A stretch of 64,000 nucleotides of DNA from Amphritea balenae (GCF_003858655.1 NZ_RQXV01000001.1:62001-126000), one strand, 5' to 3'; counted from the stretch's first letter, positions 34,567-44,148 are shown. The notes: generated by a model not told the origin, from the letters alone. Program-made: numbers and translations.

Positions 34567-35565
34567 CTATTTTGAATCAGCTTTCTGCTTACTCGGCGGA
34601 TAGATGATACGTTCAGACACCGCATTATTTTTCAGTCGCTCAGGCGTTGCGGCTTTGGATAGTGATGCCAAAGCGACAAACCAGGCTTTCGGCATATCCG
34701 TGGGTAGCCCTACCGGAATACCGGCTATCTTGCGGGTTTGCATAAACGCAAAGGCAGGCTCTTCAAACTCCGGAGCGGTACAATTGATACAGGCATAACC
34801 ACCCCGGGTACATGAGCCCTCCCCGTTCCAGGGCCTGATATTACAATCGGCGTGAGCCTGGGTACCCAAACATCCCATATTTTCCATCATGCAACCCAGC
34901 TGCCCCGGCAGTTCGGCACTGGCTTTATATTCATAGTATTCGTTACGGGCACAACCATGATGTACCAGATGATCTGCATAGGTTCTGGGGCGCCCCAGGT
35001 TATCCACCTGAGTCTCATCAAACTCACCCAGGGCAATTTGTAACAAGGTTTCGGTAATCCAGTTGGGATGAGTAGGACAGCCGGCAATATTCACTACCTG
35101 CTGGCCACTGGCCGAGCGATAATTTGCCCCCAGTAAACCTCCACTTAATTCACCGTCATACTGTAATCCGGTCGCTTCGGTAACATTTTCACCTGCGGCG
35201 CTGATACCTCCGTAAGCGGCACAGCTACCTACAGCAACGGTATAGCGAGCTTGCTGGGCTAATTTACGCACCCACTCGATCATCGGTATGCCGGTACCGC
35301 CCATCAAATGGAACCGGCCGCTACCTAACGGCCCCATTAACATTGAGCCTTCAATGCAGAGAATATCCAGTGGAATCTGACCGTCAATAGCCTGCTGTAG
35401 CAACTCAATCACCTCTGAACCACTCTCCTCACTCAATGAAGGATGCCACAACAGGTTAATACCGGCAGCCTCCAGGGTAGTAATCAGATCCGGGGACTCG
35501 GCATTCAATAGCGACATAGTACAACCACCGCAACCACCGGACTGTAGCCAGAGCAGATTAAGCAT
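34567..35565 (-). CDS. hupU: Regulatory [NiFe] hydrogenase small subunit
   Basis: 332 residues from ATG 35565, picked because CAGGAG lies just before it; an earlier start at 35592 would overlap hupT by 35 bp. It begins directly MLNLLWLQSGGCGGCTMS with cluster ligands Cys12 and Cys15 and has no twin-arginine signal, so it stays in the cytoplasm as in HupU/HoxB sensors. More cluster ligands are seen: VGSCAAYGG, GCPTHPNW, LVHHGCARN, NMGCLGTQAHADCN and YACINCTAPEF. Its ATG overlaps the hupT stop by 8 bp (ATGCTTAA), which indicates translational coupling. Confidence 0.93.
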   Translation of the reverse strand: MLNLLWLQSGGCGGCTMSLLNAESPDLITTLEAAGINLLWHPSLSEESGSEVIELLQQAIDGQIPLDILCIEGSMLMGPLGSGRFHLMGGTGIPMIEWVRKLAQQARYTVAVGSCAAYGGISAAGENVTEATGLQYDGELSGGLLGANYRSASGQQVVNIAGCPTHPNWITETLLQIALGEFDETQVDNLGRPRTYADHLVHHGCARNEYYEYKASAELPGQLGCMMENMGCLGTQAHADCNIRPWNGEGSCTRGGYACINCTAPEFEEPAFAFMQTRKIAGIPVGLPTDMPKAWFVALASLSKAATPERLKNNAVSERIIYPPSKQKADSK

Positions 35566-36919
35566 TCTCTTCTCCTGAACGGCCTTCTCCAACTTTATCC
35601 GGATCCTGTTTCGGCAGCTCTAAGGTCACCACAACACCACCGTTAGGATGGTTATGAATAGACAATTTACCTCCATGTTCAGTGACAATACCGTAGCTTA
35701 TTGATAACCCTAAGCCGGTACCTTCACCCACCGGCTTAGTAGTAAAAAACGGATCAAACACCCGGGAAAGATGTTCGTCAGGCAAACCAGGACCATTGTC
35801 TCGCAATGTAAACCACACCAGCTTCGCGGTCTCCCCGGCACCAATATCCAGCTTGGCAGCAGGCTGATCACGCATCGCATCAACCGCATTCTGAATCAGA
35901 TTGACTATCACCTGATGGATCTGACCAGAATGGCCAAGCGCTTCAAGTTTATTTGGCAGATGAAGATCGATTTCGATCGGCTGATTGCTCTCTTTGATGA
36001 TCCAGTGCAGTGCCGTAGTGACGACATGATTAAAATCAAAACGGGTTTTTTCAGCTTCCTGACAAGATGAGAACTGGCGCAGATCACGGACGATGTCTTT
36101 GACCCGATCCGCTCCTTCCATAGTGCCATCCACCAGCGAATTAAGGTCCCGAATCGCTTTATCCAAACGCAGATCTTCTCTCAGCTCGCGCAGCTCAGAA
36201 CGTGGCCGATTTTCACTTACCGCATTGAAGTAAGTCACCAGTTTTTCGGTATAACGCTGCAATGCATGCATGTTGCCATAGACAAAGCTGATCGGATTAT
36301 TCAGTTCGTGTGCGACACCAGCCACCAGCCGCCCCAAAGATGCCATTTTTTCCGATTGGATCAGACGTTCCTGGGCCAGTTTCAGTTCCGCATGGGCCTG
36401 ATTCAGCTCTTTATAAGCACGTTGAAGCTCACCTAAAGGCCGGCCTATCATCACCATTCCGGCCATTCGTCCCCGTTGATCTTTACGCGGACTACAGTTC
36501 ATGGCCAATGGCACCAGGCCGTCCTGACCGACCAGTTCAACTTCACAATCTCTGACCGGCTGCACACGCAACTGATTCTGAAAGTCGGCTATTTTCTGGC
36601 GATAAGGCTGCGCAATCAGCTCTACAAAAGGCTGATCCAGGAGTTGTTCTGAGGCTTTACCGGTCAGCTGTTCCAAAGCAGTATTAACCTGCTGTATGAG
36701 CCCCTGCTTATCACAGACGATCAAGACATCGCTCATGGAACTCTGAACACTGTCGAGAAACCCCTGAGTCTGTTCCAACTCAAGGTTTTTTTGCTCAATT
36801 TCAACCTGGTAATGCACCAGATCGGCGTAAGTTTCATCCATTTTCTGGATAACACTAACCCAGGCCTCATCGGCTATGGCATCGGCTTCACTATGATCGG
36901 TAAACTTCTTTTCGGGCAT
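35558..36919 (-). CDS. hupT: HupT/HoxJ-type PAS sensor histidine kinase
   Basis: 453 residues, soluble (no membrane segment). A PAS domain covers about 55-160 (SMSDVLIVCDKQGLIQQVNT), a coiled coil 165-190, then the HisKA site LVAGVAHELNNPISFVYGNM with His204, a very HupT-like box. The HATPase part has NLIQNAVDAM, DNGPGLP and GEGTGLGLS. In Rhodobacter and Ralstonia this kinase forms a complex with HupUV/HoxBC and changes its phosphorylation of HupR/HoxA when hydrogen is absent. No such NtrC-type partner is encoded next to it here, so the target may lie elsewhere. Confidence 0.92.
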   Translation of the reverse strand: MPEKKFTDHSEADAIADEAWVSVIQKMDETYADLVHYQVEIEQKNLELEQTQGFLDSVQSSMSDVLIVCDKQGLIQQVNTALEQLTGKASEQLLDQPFVELIAQPYRQKIADFQNQLRVQPVRDCEVELVGQDGLVPLAMNCSPRKDQRGRMAGMVMIGRPLGELQRAYKELNQAHAELKLAQERLIQSEKMASLGRLVAGVAHELNNPISFVYGNMHALQRYTEKLVTYFNAVSENRPRSELRELREDLRLDKAIRDLNSLVDGTMEGADRVKDIVRDLRQFSSCQEAEKTRFDFNHVVTTALHWIIKESNQPIEIDLHLPNKLEALGHSGQIHQVIVNLIQNAVDAMRDQPAAKLDIGAGETAKLVWFTLRDNGPGLPDEHLSRVFDPFFTTKPVGEGTGLGLSISYGIVTEHGGKLSIHNHPNGGVVVTLELPKQDPDKVGEGRSGEENA

Positions 36920-36996
36920 GGGCTGTAGAAACTAACTGACTGATCTGCTTAGATTACTCTGCAGCACCCTGAAGTGCAAAAAACAGCTTACTGAAA

Positions 36997-37350
36997 TCAA
37001 TCCCGCAACTCTGTCGCGGCCTGACATTTAAGGCAGAAACGGCTATCGGGACGCGCCTCTATTCTCGGTTGAGCAATCAGTTCATCGCAGCTTTCACAAT
37101 AACCGTATTCGTCTTCAGAAAACTTCTGCTCCGCATGTAGCACTTCGCTTAGTCGGGCACGGCATAACTCTAACGCAGCCTGAGCCATCTCCTGCTGTTG
37201 TAACGCTTCGCCACGGGAAACCCGACCAAAGGTTTGCTGATCTAGCTGAACCGGCTGAGCGCTCTCTTGCAGGTCCTCAATCTCCTGAACTAATTCACGC
37301 TTTAGCGTCTGCAGCGCCTGATGGCAGATTTGTAACTGGTCAGCTTTCAT
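36997..37350 (-). CDS. DksA/TraR-family zinc-finger protein
   Basis: 117 residues. An N-terminal helical hairpin rich in Gln, Glu and Leu is followed by a C-terminal C4 zinc finger, CESC then 17 residues then CLKC. This matches TraR/DksA-like regulators that bind the secondary channel of RNA polymerase. It lacks the clear DxxDxA coiled-coil tip of true DksA as far as I can see, so the action may differ. It sits between the hybrid kinase and hupT in the same direction, with 77 and 99 bp gaps, so it appears to belong to the hydrogen-sensor operon. The partner promoter is unknown. Confidence 0.82.
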   Translation of the reverse strand: MKADQLQICHQALQTLKRELVQEIEDLQESAQPVQLDQQTFGRVSRGEALQQQEMAQAALELCRARLSEVLHAEQKFSEDEYGYCESCDELIAQPRIEARPDSRFCLKCQAATELRD

Positions 37351-37449
37351 CAGATCTCCAGTCTTAGGATTATCTTAAGAGCTTTTCTTGAGGGCTTATT
37401 GTAAAGGCTTCTTACAAGAGCTTTTTATCAGAGCTTAGCCAATAGAATA

Positions 37450-39234
37450 TTAAGCCTGCAACAGATGGCTAATCAGCGCCCGTAACTTACCCGGTTTCAC
37501 TGGTTTATTCAGTACCGGCAGCTGTAACTCCCGAAACTGGTTTCTACTCTCTTGTGAACGTTCCGCGGTAATGATGGCGGCCGGAATATCAGTATCGCTG
37601 AAGGCCCTTAATTGCTCGATCGCTTCAACACCGGTCGTTCCCTGGTCCAGATGATAATCGGCCAGAATTAACTCAGGGGCTTCACCACTGGCAAGCCAGT
37701 TCTCTATCGCCTGATCCGCACTCTGAGCCAGGCACACTTTACAGTCCCACTGCTCTAACAGCGCTTTCATGCTGACCAGAATACTCTCTTCGTTATCGAT
37801 CACCAGAATCCGCCGACCACTCAGGTCTTGCTGCGGAACCGCCAGCTGAGGCGCAAGAACCGGCGTCACAGCAGTACTGGCAAGAGGCACTGTGACACTG
37901 AACATCGTCCCTTTACCCGGTACAGAAAACACATCGATGGGATGATCCAGCATGCCTGCTATACGTTCAACGATCGCTAAGCCTAGCCCTACCCCCTTTC
38001 GGCCGCTCTGATGCCGATGATCAAGCTGCTGAAATTCCCGAAATATATCTGACAAGCGATCTTCCGGAATACCAGGCCCGGTATCCCATACCTGCAAGGA
38101 GACTTTATTCTTCTGCCGACGGGCACCCAGTAACACACGACCTTGCGGGGTGTAGCGAAACGCATTACTTAAAAAATTACGTAGTAAACGCATCAATAAC
38201 CGGGTATCACTTTCAACATTTAACTGACAATCAACCAGTCTTAGCTCAACATCCGTCTGCTCAGCCACCGGCTGAAACTCAACCTGCAAGGCTGTAAAGA
38301 TGTAGGACAGTGGAATGCAGGTCAGATCAGGTTTTACTGCATTCTGATCCAACCGTGATATATCAAGCAGATCGCTAAGTAGCTCTTCCGCCCCTTCCAG
38401 CGCCAGATGCACCCGATCAACCAGATGATTATTATCCGCTTCCAGCTCCCGCTCTCGTAGCGTTGATACCAACAATCGGGCGGCATTAAGCGGCTGTAAC
38501 AGATCATGACTCGCCGCCGCCAGGTATTTGTCTTTACTGCGGTTAGCTTGCTGAGCCGCATCCCGGGCGACTTTCAGCTCTTTTTCAATACTGCTTCGCT
38601 CGGTGATCTCCTGTACCAGTTGTTGATTCAGGGATACCAGCTCACGGGTACGCACATTAACCCGGGACTCTAGTTCCTCATTGAGTTTTTTAAGCTTATC
38701 CTGAGCTTTTTTTCGCTCAGTAATATCTTGCACAAACGCCTCAATTATCTCACCCTGCTCATCACTCTTTAACAGTACATTCATCGAGATATCAACCGCA
38801 CTGCTATCCGAACGCAATAAGCGGGTTTCATAACCAAACAGCTTGCCATATAAACGGAGTTTATCCAGCAACAAAGTATATTCGGCTGTATCAAACAGCA
38901 GGTCAGTATCGAAAGAGTGTACCTGCTGACAAAGCTGTTCAGGGTTACTGTAGCCGCAGATACTGGCCATAGCAGGGTTTACCGCGATCAAACCATTATC
39001 GATACGCGCCTGAAAGATACCATGCTGAGCATGTTCAAAGATTGATTTATAACGGTTTCGTTCCTGCTCTAACTCTTCGATCTTGCCGGTTAGCTCAGGA
39101 TAGTGGCTTTTGCGAGCAGACTGCCCGCCCAACCCCATCAGGCTTTCAACGGTCAGCTCGTCATTGCGCCCAGAAGATTGCTCTTTAGACTGCTCAGAAG
39201 ACTGTTCAACAGACCAATCAGAGCGCTTCTTCAT
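37450..39234 (-). CDS. PAS hybrid sensor histidine kinase/response regulator (ErcS'/NahK-like)
   Basis: 594 residues from ATG 39234 (GAGGT before it; an ATG at 39249 has none). Order: a polar Ser/Gln/Glu-rich N terminus, PAS at about 60-175, a coiled coil to 230, HisKA with KYLAAASHDLLQPLNAARLL (His243), HATPase to about 460 with DTGPGIP and GVGLGLAI, then a receiver domain with LILADYHLD. The HDLLQPLNAARL box is shared with ErcS' and NahK of Pseudomonas. No membrane segment, so a cytoplasmic signal is sensed. It overlaps the Fe-alcohol dehydrogenase by 17 bp, as a coupled pair. No output domain is fused to the receiver. Confidence 0.88.
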   Translation of the reverse strand: MKKRSDWSVEQSSEQSKEQSSGRNDELTVESLMGLGGQSARKSHYPELTGKIEELEQERNRYKSIFEHAQHGIFQARIDNGLIAVNPAMASICGYSNPEQLCQQVHSFDTDLLFDTAEYTLLLDKLRLYGKLFGYETRLLRSDSSAVDISMNVLLKSDEQGEIIEAFVQDITERKKAQDKLKKLNEELESRVNVRTRELVSLNQQLVQEITERSSIEKELKVARDAAQQANRSKDKYLAAASHDLLQPLNAARLLVSTLRERELEADNNHLVDRVHLALEGAEELLSDLLDISRLDQNAVKPDLTCIPLSYIFTALQVEFQPVAEQTDVELRLVDCQLNVESDTRLLMRLLRNFLSNAFRYTPQGRVLLGARRQKNKVSLQVWDTGPGIPEDRLSDIFREFQQLDHRHQSGRKGVGLGLAIVERIAGMLDHPIDVFSVPGKGTMFSVTVPLASTAVTPVLAPQLAVPQQDLSGRRILVIDNEESILVSMKALLEQWDCKVCLAQSADQAIENWLASGEAPELILADYHLDQGTTGVEAIEQLRAFSDTDIPAAIITAERSQESRNQFRELQLPVLNKPVKPGKLRALISHLLQA

Positions 39235-40381
39235 AGACAACCTCGACATCCCGCTTACTGGACTTACGCGGGTTAGTCAGGATACAGGGGTCCTTTATCG
39301 CCTTATCTGACAAAACAGGAATATCACTGATATTCACACCACTGGCTGCCAGGCCTTCGATCAGCCCTACTTCCCGCTTCAGCTGAATCACCCTATCCTG
39401 AAGTTTTCTATGTACCTGCTGATTATTCAGACCACGGGTATCAATGCCCATCGTCTCAGCGACAACCCGGAACTTATCTTCAGCGGATTTAAAGTTAAAT
39501 CCGATAACATGTTCAAGCAGCATCGCGTTACACATACCATGGGGCAGATCCAAAAAGCCTCCCAGGCTATGTGACATTGCATGTACAGCGCCGAGAATTG
39601 CATTTGAAAATGCCAGGCCGGCTTTCATGCTGCCAAGCATCACCTGTTCACGCAGCTTGAGATCCAGTGGATTCTTCACCAACGCGACCAGATTATCGTT
39701 AACTAGCCTGATAGCATCCAGAGCATGCATATCGGTCAAAGGACCCGAGCCGGTAGAGACAAAAGCTTCAATAGCATGTACCAGAGCATCAACACCGGTA
39801 CAGGCGGTAAGAAAGCTATCCATTGTCACCGTCGTTTCAGGATCGATCAGCGATACATCGGGAACCACCGCTTTACTCACGATGGATATTTTCATCTTCT
39901 CCTGTTGATCAGAGATGATGGCAAACTGAGAAACATCGGCAGAGGTGCCTGCCGTAGTCGGAATAAAAATCAGGGGCGGAATAGCTACATCAATAGTATC
40001 TACCCCTTCAAACTCAAGAATGTGGCGATTATGGGTCGCCACTATGCCTATACCTTTTGCACAGTCCATTGGACTACCACCGCCCACCGCGACAATCAGG
40101 TTGCAGCCTTCAGCGGTATAAATTTCTGCCCCTTTCATCACCTCTTCGGCACGGGGGTTAGGCGATACATCCGTAAAAGTGACATAGTCAAAGCCCGCTA
40201 TCCGCAGACTCTGAGCAACATCATCTACCCAACCGGCGGCCACCACTCCCGGATCTGATACCAACAGAATTTTTCTGGCACCAAATGACCGGGCAAAATT
40301 ACCCACCGTATTCCGGGCTCCGGCACCAAACACGATTTCCGGGGACACAAACTTTCGCAGATTCGCGATTTCATCACTCAT
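39218..40381 (-). CDS. Iron-containing alcohol dehydrogenase (ErcA-like)
   Basis: 387 residues of the group III Fe-ADH family. Visible: EIVFGAGARNTVG, the NAD-binding GGGSPMDCAKGIGI, TTAGTSADVSQFAI, and metal ligands in AVHAMSHSLGGFLDLPHGMC. In Pseudomonas aeruginosa ErcA is encoded beside the ErcS' kinase and is thought to act in control of ethanol oxidation; the same pairing is seen here. It is the first gene of the run leading to hupTUV. The true substrate is unknown; a signalling or catabolic role are both possible. It lies downstream of the htpG terminator and so probably starts the operon. Confidence 0.88.
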   Translation of the reverse strand: MSDEIANLRKFVSPEIVFGAGARNTVGNFARSFGARKILLVSDPGVVAAGWVDDVAQSLRIAGFDYVTFTDVSPNPRAEEVMKGAEIYTAEGCNLIVAVGGGSPMDCAKGIGIVATHNRHILEFEGVDTIDVAIPPLIFIPTTAGTSADVSQFAIISDQQEKMKISIVSKAVVPDVSLIDPETTVTMDSFLTACTGVDALVHAIEAFVSTGSGPLTDMHALDAIRLVNDNLVALVKNPLDLKLREQVMLGSMKAGLAFSNAILGAVHAMSHSLGGFLDLPHGMCNAMLLEHVIGFNFKSAEDKFRVVAETMGIDTRGLNNQQVHRKLQDRVIQLKREVGLIEGLAASGVNISDIPVLSDKAIKDPCILTNPRKSSKRDVEVVYEEAL

Positions 40382-40474
40382 TCAGATTTCCGCTCCGGGT
40401 TTCCTTACCCTTTTTATTGTTATTCTGGCACACTAATTCAATGCTATTGATGGATTATAACAGTGTAGCTGACA

Positions 40475-40502
40475 CAAAAAAGGCGACCCGTGGTCGCCTT
40501 TA
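40475..40502 (-). terminator. Rho-independent terminator after htpG
   Basis: GGCGACC (40482-40488), loop CGT, and GGTCGCC (40492-40498) form the stem, with a T run on the minus strand (A tract 40476-40481). Confidence 0.88.
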
Positions 40503-40545
40503 GTAATAAGTATTAATACTTAGTAGTCATCAGCTTATAGCTTTA

Positions 40546-42453
40546 TTAGCTGATCAGATTAACCAGCAGCTTATTCAAACGATTAACATAAGCGGCAGGA
40601 TCATCCAGCTGACCACCAGCTGCAAGTTGTGCCTGTTCAAACACGACCAGCGCTAATTCGTTGAAGCGGTCTTCATCAGCTTCCTGATCCAGTTTGCTGA
40701 CCAGCGCGTGCTCAGGATTAATTTCGAAGATCGGCTTAGTATCAGGTACAGCCTGACCCGCAGCTTCCATAATCTTGCGCATCTGCATACCCATGTCATA
40801 GGCACCCAGCACAACACAAGCCGGAGAGTCAGTCAGCCGGTGAGTTACTCGTACCTCACTAACCTGCGCGTCCAGGCTTGCCTTCAGACGCTCAGTCAGA
40901 CCTTCCATCTCTTTGGCAGTCTCTTCCTGAGCTTTCTTCTCATCTTCGTTTTCAGTCTCGCCCAGGTCCAGATCACCTTTGCTGACATCCTGGAACGACT
41001 TACCGTCAAAGTCGAACAGCTGACTCATCATCCACTCGTCTACGCGATCAGACATCAGCAGCACTTCGATACCTTTCTTACGGAAGATTTCCAGGTGCGG
41101 GCTGTGCTTAGCGGTGTTGTAGTTCTCAGCAACGGTATAGTAGATCTTTTCCTGACCTTCCTGCATACGGGAAACATAGTCTTCCAGTGATACAGACTGC
41201 TCAGCAGAATCATTCTGAGTCGATGCAAATCGTAGCAGCTTCAGAACCGTTTCACGGTTAGCCTGATCTTCCGCCGGTCCTTCCTTCAGAACTTCACCGA
41301 ATTCAGTCCAGAATTTTGCGTACTGCTCCGGATCATTCTTAGCCAGCTTGCCTAACATATCCAGGGCACGCTTGGTCAGCTGTGCACGTAGCTTATCGAC
41401 CACAGGGTCTTTCTGCAGAATTTCACGGGATACGTTCAGAGACAGATCATTAGTATCAACTACACCCTTGATGAAGCGCAGGTACATCGGCAGGAACTGA
41501 TCAGCTTCGTCCATAATGAATACGCGCTGTACATAAAGCTTAAGGCCGCGCGGCGTGTCACGATTCCACAGATCGTATGGAGCATGAGCCGGGGTATACA
41601 GCAGACTGGTGTATTCCAGTTTACCTTCGACCCGGTTATGGCTCCATTTCATCGGTTCCTGGAAGTCGTGGGAAACATGCTTATAGAACTCTTTGTAATC
41701 ATCTTCGCTCAACTCGCTCTTGGAACGGGTCCATAACGCAGTAGCAGAGTTGACTGTTTCATCTTCCGGTGCAGCCGGCTCTTCACCCTCTTCTGCCGGT
41801 GCAGGCTCGGACTGCATGATTACTGGCAGCGAGATATGATCAGAGTACTTACGTACCAGGTTACGCAGACGGAAACCATCAGCGAACTCTTCCTCACCCT
41901 CTTTCAGGTGCAGAACAATCGTGGTACCACGTTGTGGTTTATCAACGGTAGCGATAGTAAATTCGCCTTCGCCCTGAGAAGTCCAGTGCACACCTTCAGC
42001 AGCCGACTCGCCCGCACGACGGGTAAAGACTTCAACTTTATCAGCAACAATAAAGGCTGAGTAAAAACCAACACCAAACTGACCAATCAGCTGTGAATCT
42101 TTCTTCTGATCGCCGCTCAGTTCAGACAAAAATTGTGAAGTACCAGACTTAGCGATAGTACCCAGGTGATCGATCACATCCTGGCGACCCATGCCGATAC
42201 CGTTATCGGCGATAGTGATGGTTTTAGCCGCCGCATTAAAATCGATACGGATATTAAGCTCGCCATTGCCTTCATACAGGTCATTATTGGCCAGTGCTTC
42301 AAAACGAAGCTTATCGGCGGCATCGGAGGCATTCGAGATCAGTTCCCGCAGGAAGATCTCTTTATTGGAGTAAAGAGAATGGATCATCAGGTGAAGCAGT
42401 TGCTTCACTTCGGTTTGAAAGCCAAGAGTTTCTTGCTGAGTTTCTGCGCTCAT
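40546..42453 (-). CDS. htpG: Molecular chaperone HtpG (bacterial Hsp90)
   Basis: 635 residues, standard HtpG length. The N-terminal ATPase (GHKL) domain has LFLREL-type [46 protein letters not shown] and GTTIVLHL. The middle domain has [20 protein letters not shown] and [10 protein letters not shown]; the C-terminal dimer domain ends NKLLVNLIS. It helps fold and remodel client proteins in the cytoplasm. A Glu/Ala/Pro-rich linker ([20 protein letters not shown]) joins the first two domains. No obvious sigma-32 promoter was picked out. It appears monocistronic with its own terminator. Confidence 0.97.
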   Translation of the reverse strand: MSAETQQETLGFQTEVKQLLHLMIHSLYSNKEIFLRELISNASDAADKLRFEALANNDLYEGNGELNIRIDFNAAAKTITIADNGIGMGRQDVIDHLGTIAKSGTSQFLSELSGDQKKDSQLIGQFGVGFYSAFIVADKVEVFTRRAGESAAEGVHWTSQGEGEFTIATVDKPQRGTTIVLHLKEGEEEFADGFRLRNLVRKYSDHISLPVIMQSEPAPAEEGEEPAAPEDETVNSATALWTRSKSELSEDDYKEFYKHVSHDFQEPMKWSHNRVEGKLEYTSLLYTPAHAPYDLWNRDTPRGLKLYVQRVFIMDEADQFLPMYLRFIKGVVDTNDLSLNVSREILQKDPVVDKLRAQLTKRALDMLGKLAKNDPEQYAKFWTEFGEVLKEGPAEDQANRETVLKLLRFASTQNDSAEQSVSLEDYVSRMQEGQEKIYYTVAENYNTAKHSPHLEIFRKKGIEVLLMSDRVDEWMMSQLFDFDGKSFQDVSKGDLDLGETENEDEKKAQEETAKEMEGLTERLKASLDAQVSEVRVTHRLTDSPACVVLGAYDMGMQMRKIMEAAGQAVPDTKPIFEINPEHALVSKLDQEADEDRFNELALVVFEQAQLAAGGQLDDPAAYVNRLNKLLVNLIS

Positions 42454-42575
42454 TTATCAATTCCCAAACTAACTAAATACAAATTATTTCCTGCAAAAGA
42501 GATGGGGCCAGCCCCTTCCATTTCAAGGGGCCGGATAAAAAAAATGAGCTTGCCTGAGTAATAGTCAAAGAGTAT

Positions 42576-43286
42576 TTAGTCGGTATTACTGATCACCAAC
42601 TGACGTAAAGTAGACGACTTGAACTCCCGTCGGTAAAGAATAAACACTACCCCTGCGGTCAATCCCATAAACACCCAGGGATTAACGAACCAGCCCAGTA
42701 CCGCTAAACTGAAATAGTAGGTACGCAAGCCCAGATTAAAATTATTCGCCGCCATCGAGCTCATGACAGCCAGTCTATTTGCATGCGCCTTACACTCAGC
42801 ACCATTGACCTGATCAGGCATCGGCGCTCCGCCGATCATTACCGAAGTAAAACCATACTGACGCAGGCTCCAGGTAAATTTAAAGAAGGCATACACAAAC
42901 AAACCGATTAACAGTAATAACTTCAACTCCCATTCTGTTTTCGTCGCCTGACCGGCAAAAGGGATATCATCGATGACATCAATCACTTTTTCAGTAGAAC
43001 CCAATACAGTCATCAGGCCCGCCAAAATAAGCATGGTAGATGAGGCAAAAAATGATACGCTACGCTCCAGATTGGCTATCGCGGTTGTATCAGCAATTCG
43101 GACCTCCCGACTGAGCATGTTGGTCATCCATTGTAACCGGTACTGATGCATCAAGCTGGCCAGACAGTAAGTATCTTTAGCCCGCTTGCGGGTATATGCG
43201 TTATAGCCCTTAAAGCAAGCGAGAAACCAGAACATTGCCAACAGATTGATCCAGTTGGTCATTATAAAGTCGGTTAGTTGCTGCAT
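42576..43286 (-). CDS. DUF599 family membrane protein
   Basis: 236 residues with four or five membrane segments: 9-26 (NWINLLAMFWFLACFKGYNA), 73-95 (SVSFFASSTMLILAGLMTVL), 118-140, and 190-220. The pattern of ANLERSVSFFASST, TKTEWELKLLLLIGLFVYAF and SLRQYGFTSVMIGGAPMP is the DUF599 signature. Family members are inner-membrane proteins of unknown role. It lies between ridA and htpG on the same strand and has no evident partner. Confidence 0.88.
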   Translation of the reverse strand: MQQLTDFIMTNWINLLAMFWFLACFKGYNAYTRKRAKDTYCLASLMHQYRLQWMTNMLSREVRIADTTAIANLERSVSFFASSTMLILAGLMTVLGSTEKVIDVIDDIPFAGQATKTEWELKLLLLIGLFVYAFFKFTWSLRQYGFTSVMIGGAPMPDQVNGAECKAHANRLAVMSSMAANNFNLGLRTYYFSLAVLGWFVNPWVFMGLTAGVVFILYRREFKSSTLRQLVISNTD

Positions 43287-43482
43287 TGTTTTTCCCGCTA
43301 TTGAACTTAGTTAAGCCATTGTAATTAAATAACTCAGGCAGACAACCATGGTTCGCTCAAACCTCTCATATGTGGGCACTCTTGATACTTAAAGTAACTA
43401 AAACGATGACCCAACAGTGCACGAACCGTATAGAGAGTATTCAAAAATACTGAGCATTGATTTAACTCACCAATATATAAAC

Positions 43483-43512
43483 AAAAAAGCCCTCATTCCG
43501 AAGAATGAAGGC
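43483..43512 (-). terminator. Rho-independent terminator after ridA
   Basis: On the minus strand GCCTTCATTC, TTCG, GAATGAGGGC and then six T. It begins 39 bp past the ridA stop and closes the TRAP-dehydrogenase operon. Confidence 0.88.
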
Positions 43513-43550
43513 AAGGTTTTATCACTACGACAATGATAAATCGAAGTACT

Positions 43551-43898
43551 TTATTTAGCAGCAATTACCGATATTTCTACCAACAGATCAGGACTTGCCA
43601 TCGCGGCTTGAACACAGGCCCTTGCTGGAGCATGACCTTCGGGTACCCAGCTATCCCAAACAGTATTCATATCTTTAAAATGATCCATGTTTTTAAGATA
43701 AATAGTCGCTGAAAGCATTTTTTCCGGACTGCTTCCAACAGAAAACAAAAGATCAGAAACTTTCTCAAGCATCGTGCGGGTTTGATCCATAATATTGGCG
43801 GAGCGATCTTCAGCTACCTGACCACACAGATATATTGTATTTTCATGTACAACAACCTTACTCATGCGGGCTGCTGTCTGATAACGTTCAATTGTCAT
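43551..43898 (-). CDS. ridA: RidA family enamine/imine deaminase
   Basis: 115 residues, the usual RidA (YjgF/YER057c/UK114) length. Features: [60 protein letters not shown] and the key Arg in [20 protein letters not shown]. RidA proteins hydrolyse reactive enamines and imines to ketoacids and ammonia. It follows the genes of a flavin amine/imino-acid dehydrogenase, whose product would be an imine, so it likely finishes or protects that reaction. A 286-bp gap with an inverted repeat separates it from the dehydrogenase genes. Confidence 0.92.
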   Translation of the reverse strand: MTIERYQTAARMSKVVVHENTIYLCGQVAEDRSANIMDQTRTMLEKVSDLLFSVGSSPEKMLSATIYLKNMDHFKDMNTVWDSWVPEGHAPARACVQAAMASPDLLVEISVIAAK

Positions 43899-44061
43899 AT
43901 CAAATAATTCTCTTAATTAAAGGAAGCTGCGAACAAGTCCCATACGCCTCTGGTTTTCAGAGAGAATGAAGATCAAGGCAACAATTACAGACATACTGGT
44001 TGTACGTCGAAAATTGTTAACGCCGAGATTCGGTCTCTCTGAAGGCCCCGAAGGGCGGGCT

Positions 44062-44148
44062 CTAGAACGACCATCTGCTTTGTCAGGCAGCTTGAAAAGG
44101 TCCCGACATTTCACTGCACTGCCTTTCGCGCATTTGGCCGTTCTATAG
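44062..44148. repeat. Inverted-repeat element in the ridA upstream spacer
   Basis: CTAGAACGACCA (44062-44073) and TGGCCGTTCTATAG (44135-44148) are near-perfect reverse complements about 60 bp apart. The spacer composition is more G+C-rich than its surroundings. It could be a small miniature transposable element. Single copy here. Confidence 0.3.

Noticed and set aside
33067-35565. Uptake (catalytic) hydrogenase HupSL
   Set aside because: No twin-arginine signal on the small subunit and no C-terminal extension on the large subunit; a HupT kinase is adjacent.
40425-40445. Sigma-54-like TGGCAC element near 40431
   Set aside because: It is on the plus strand, spacing to a GC element is poor, and no plus-strand gene follows.
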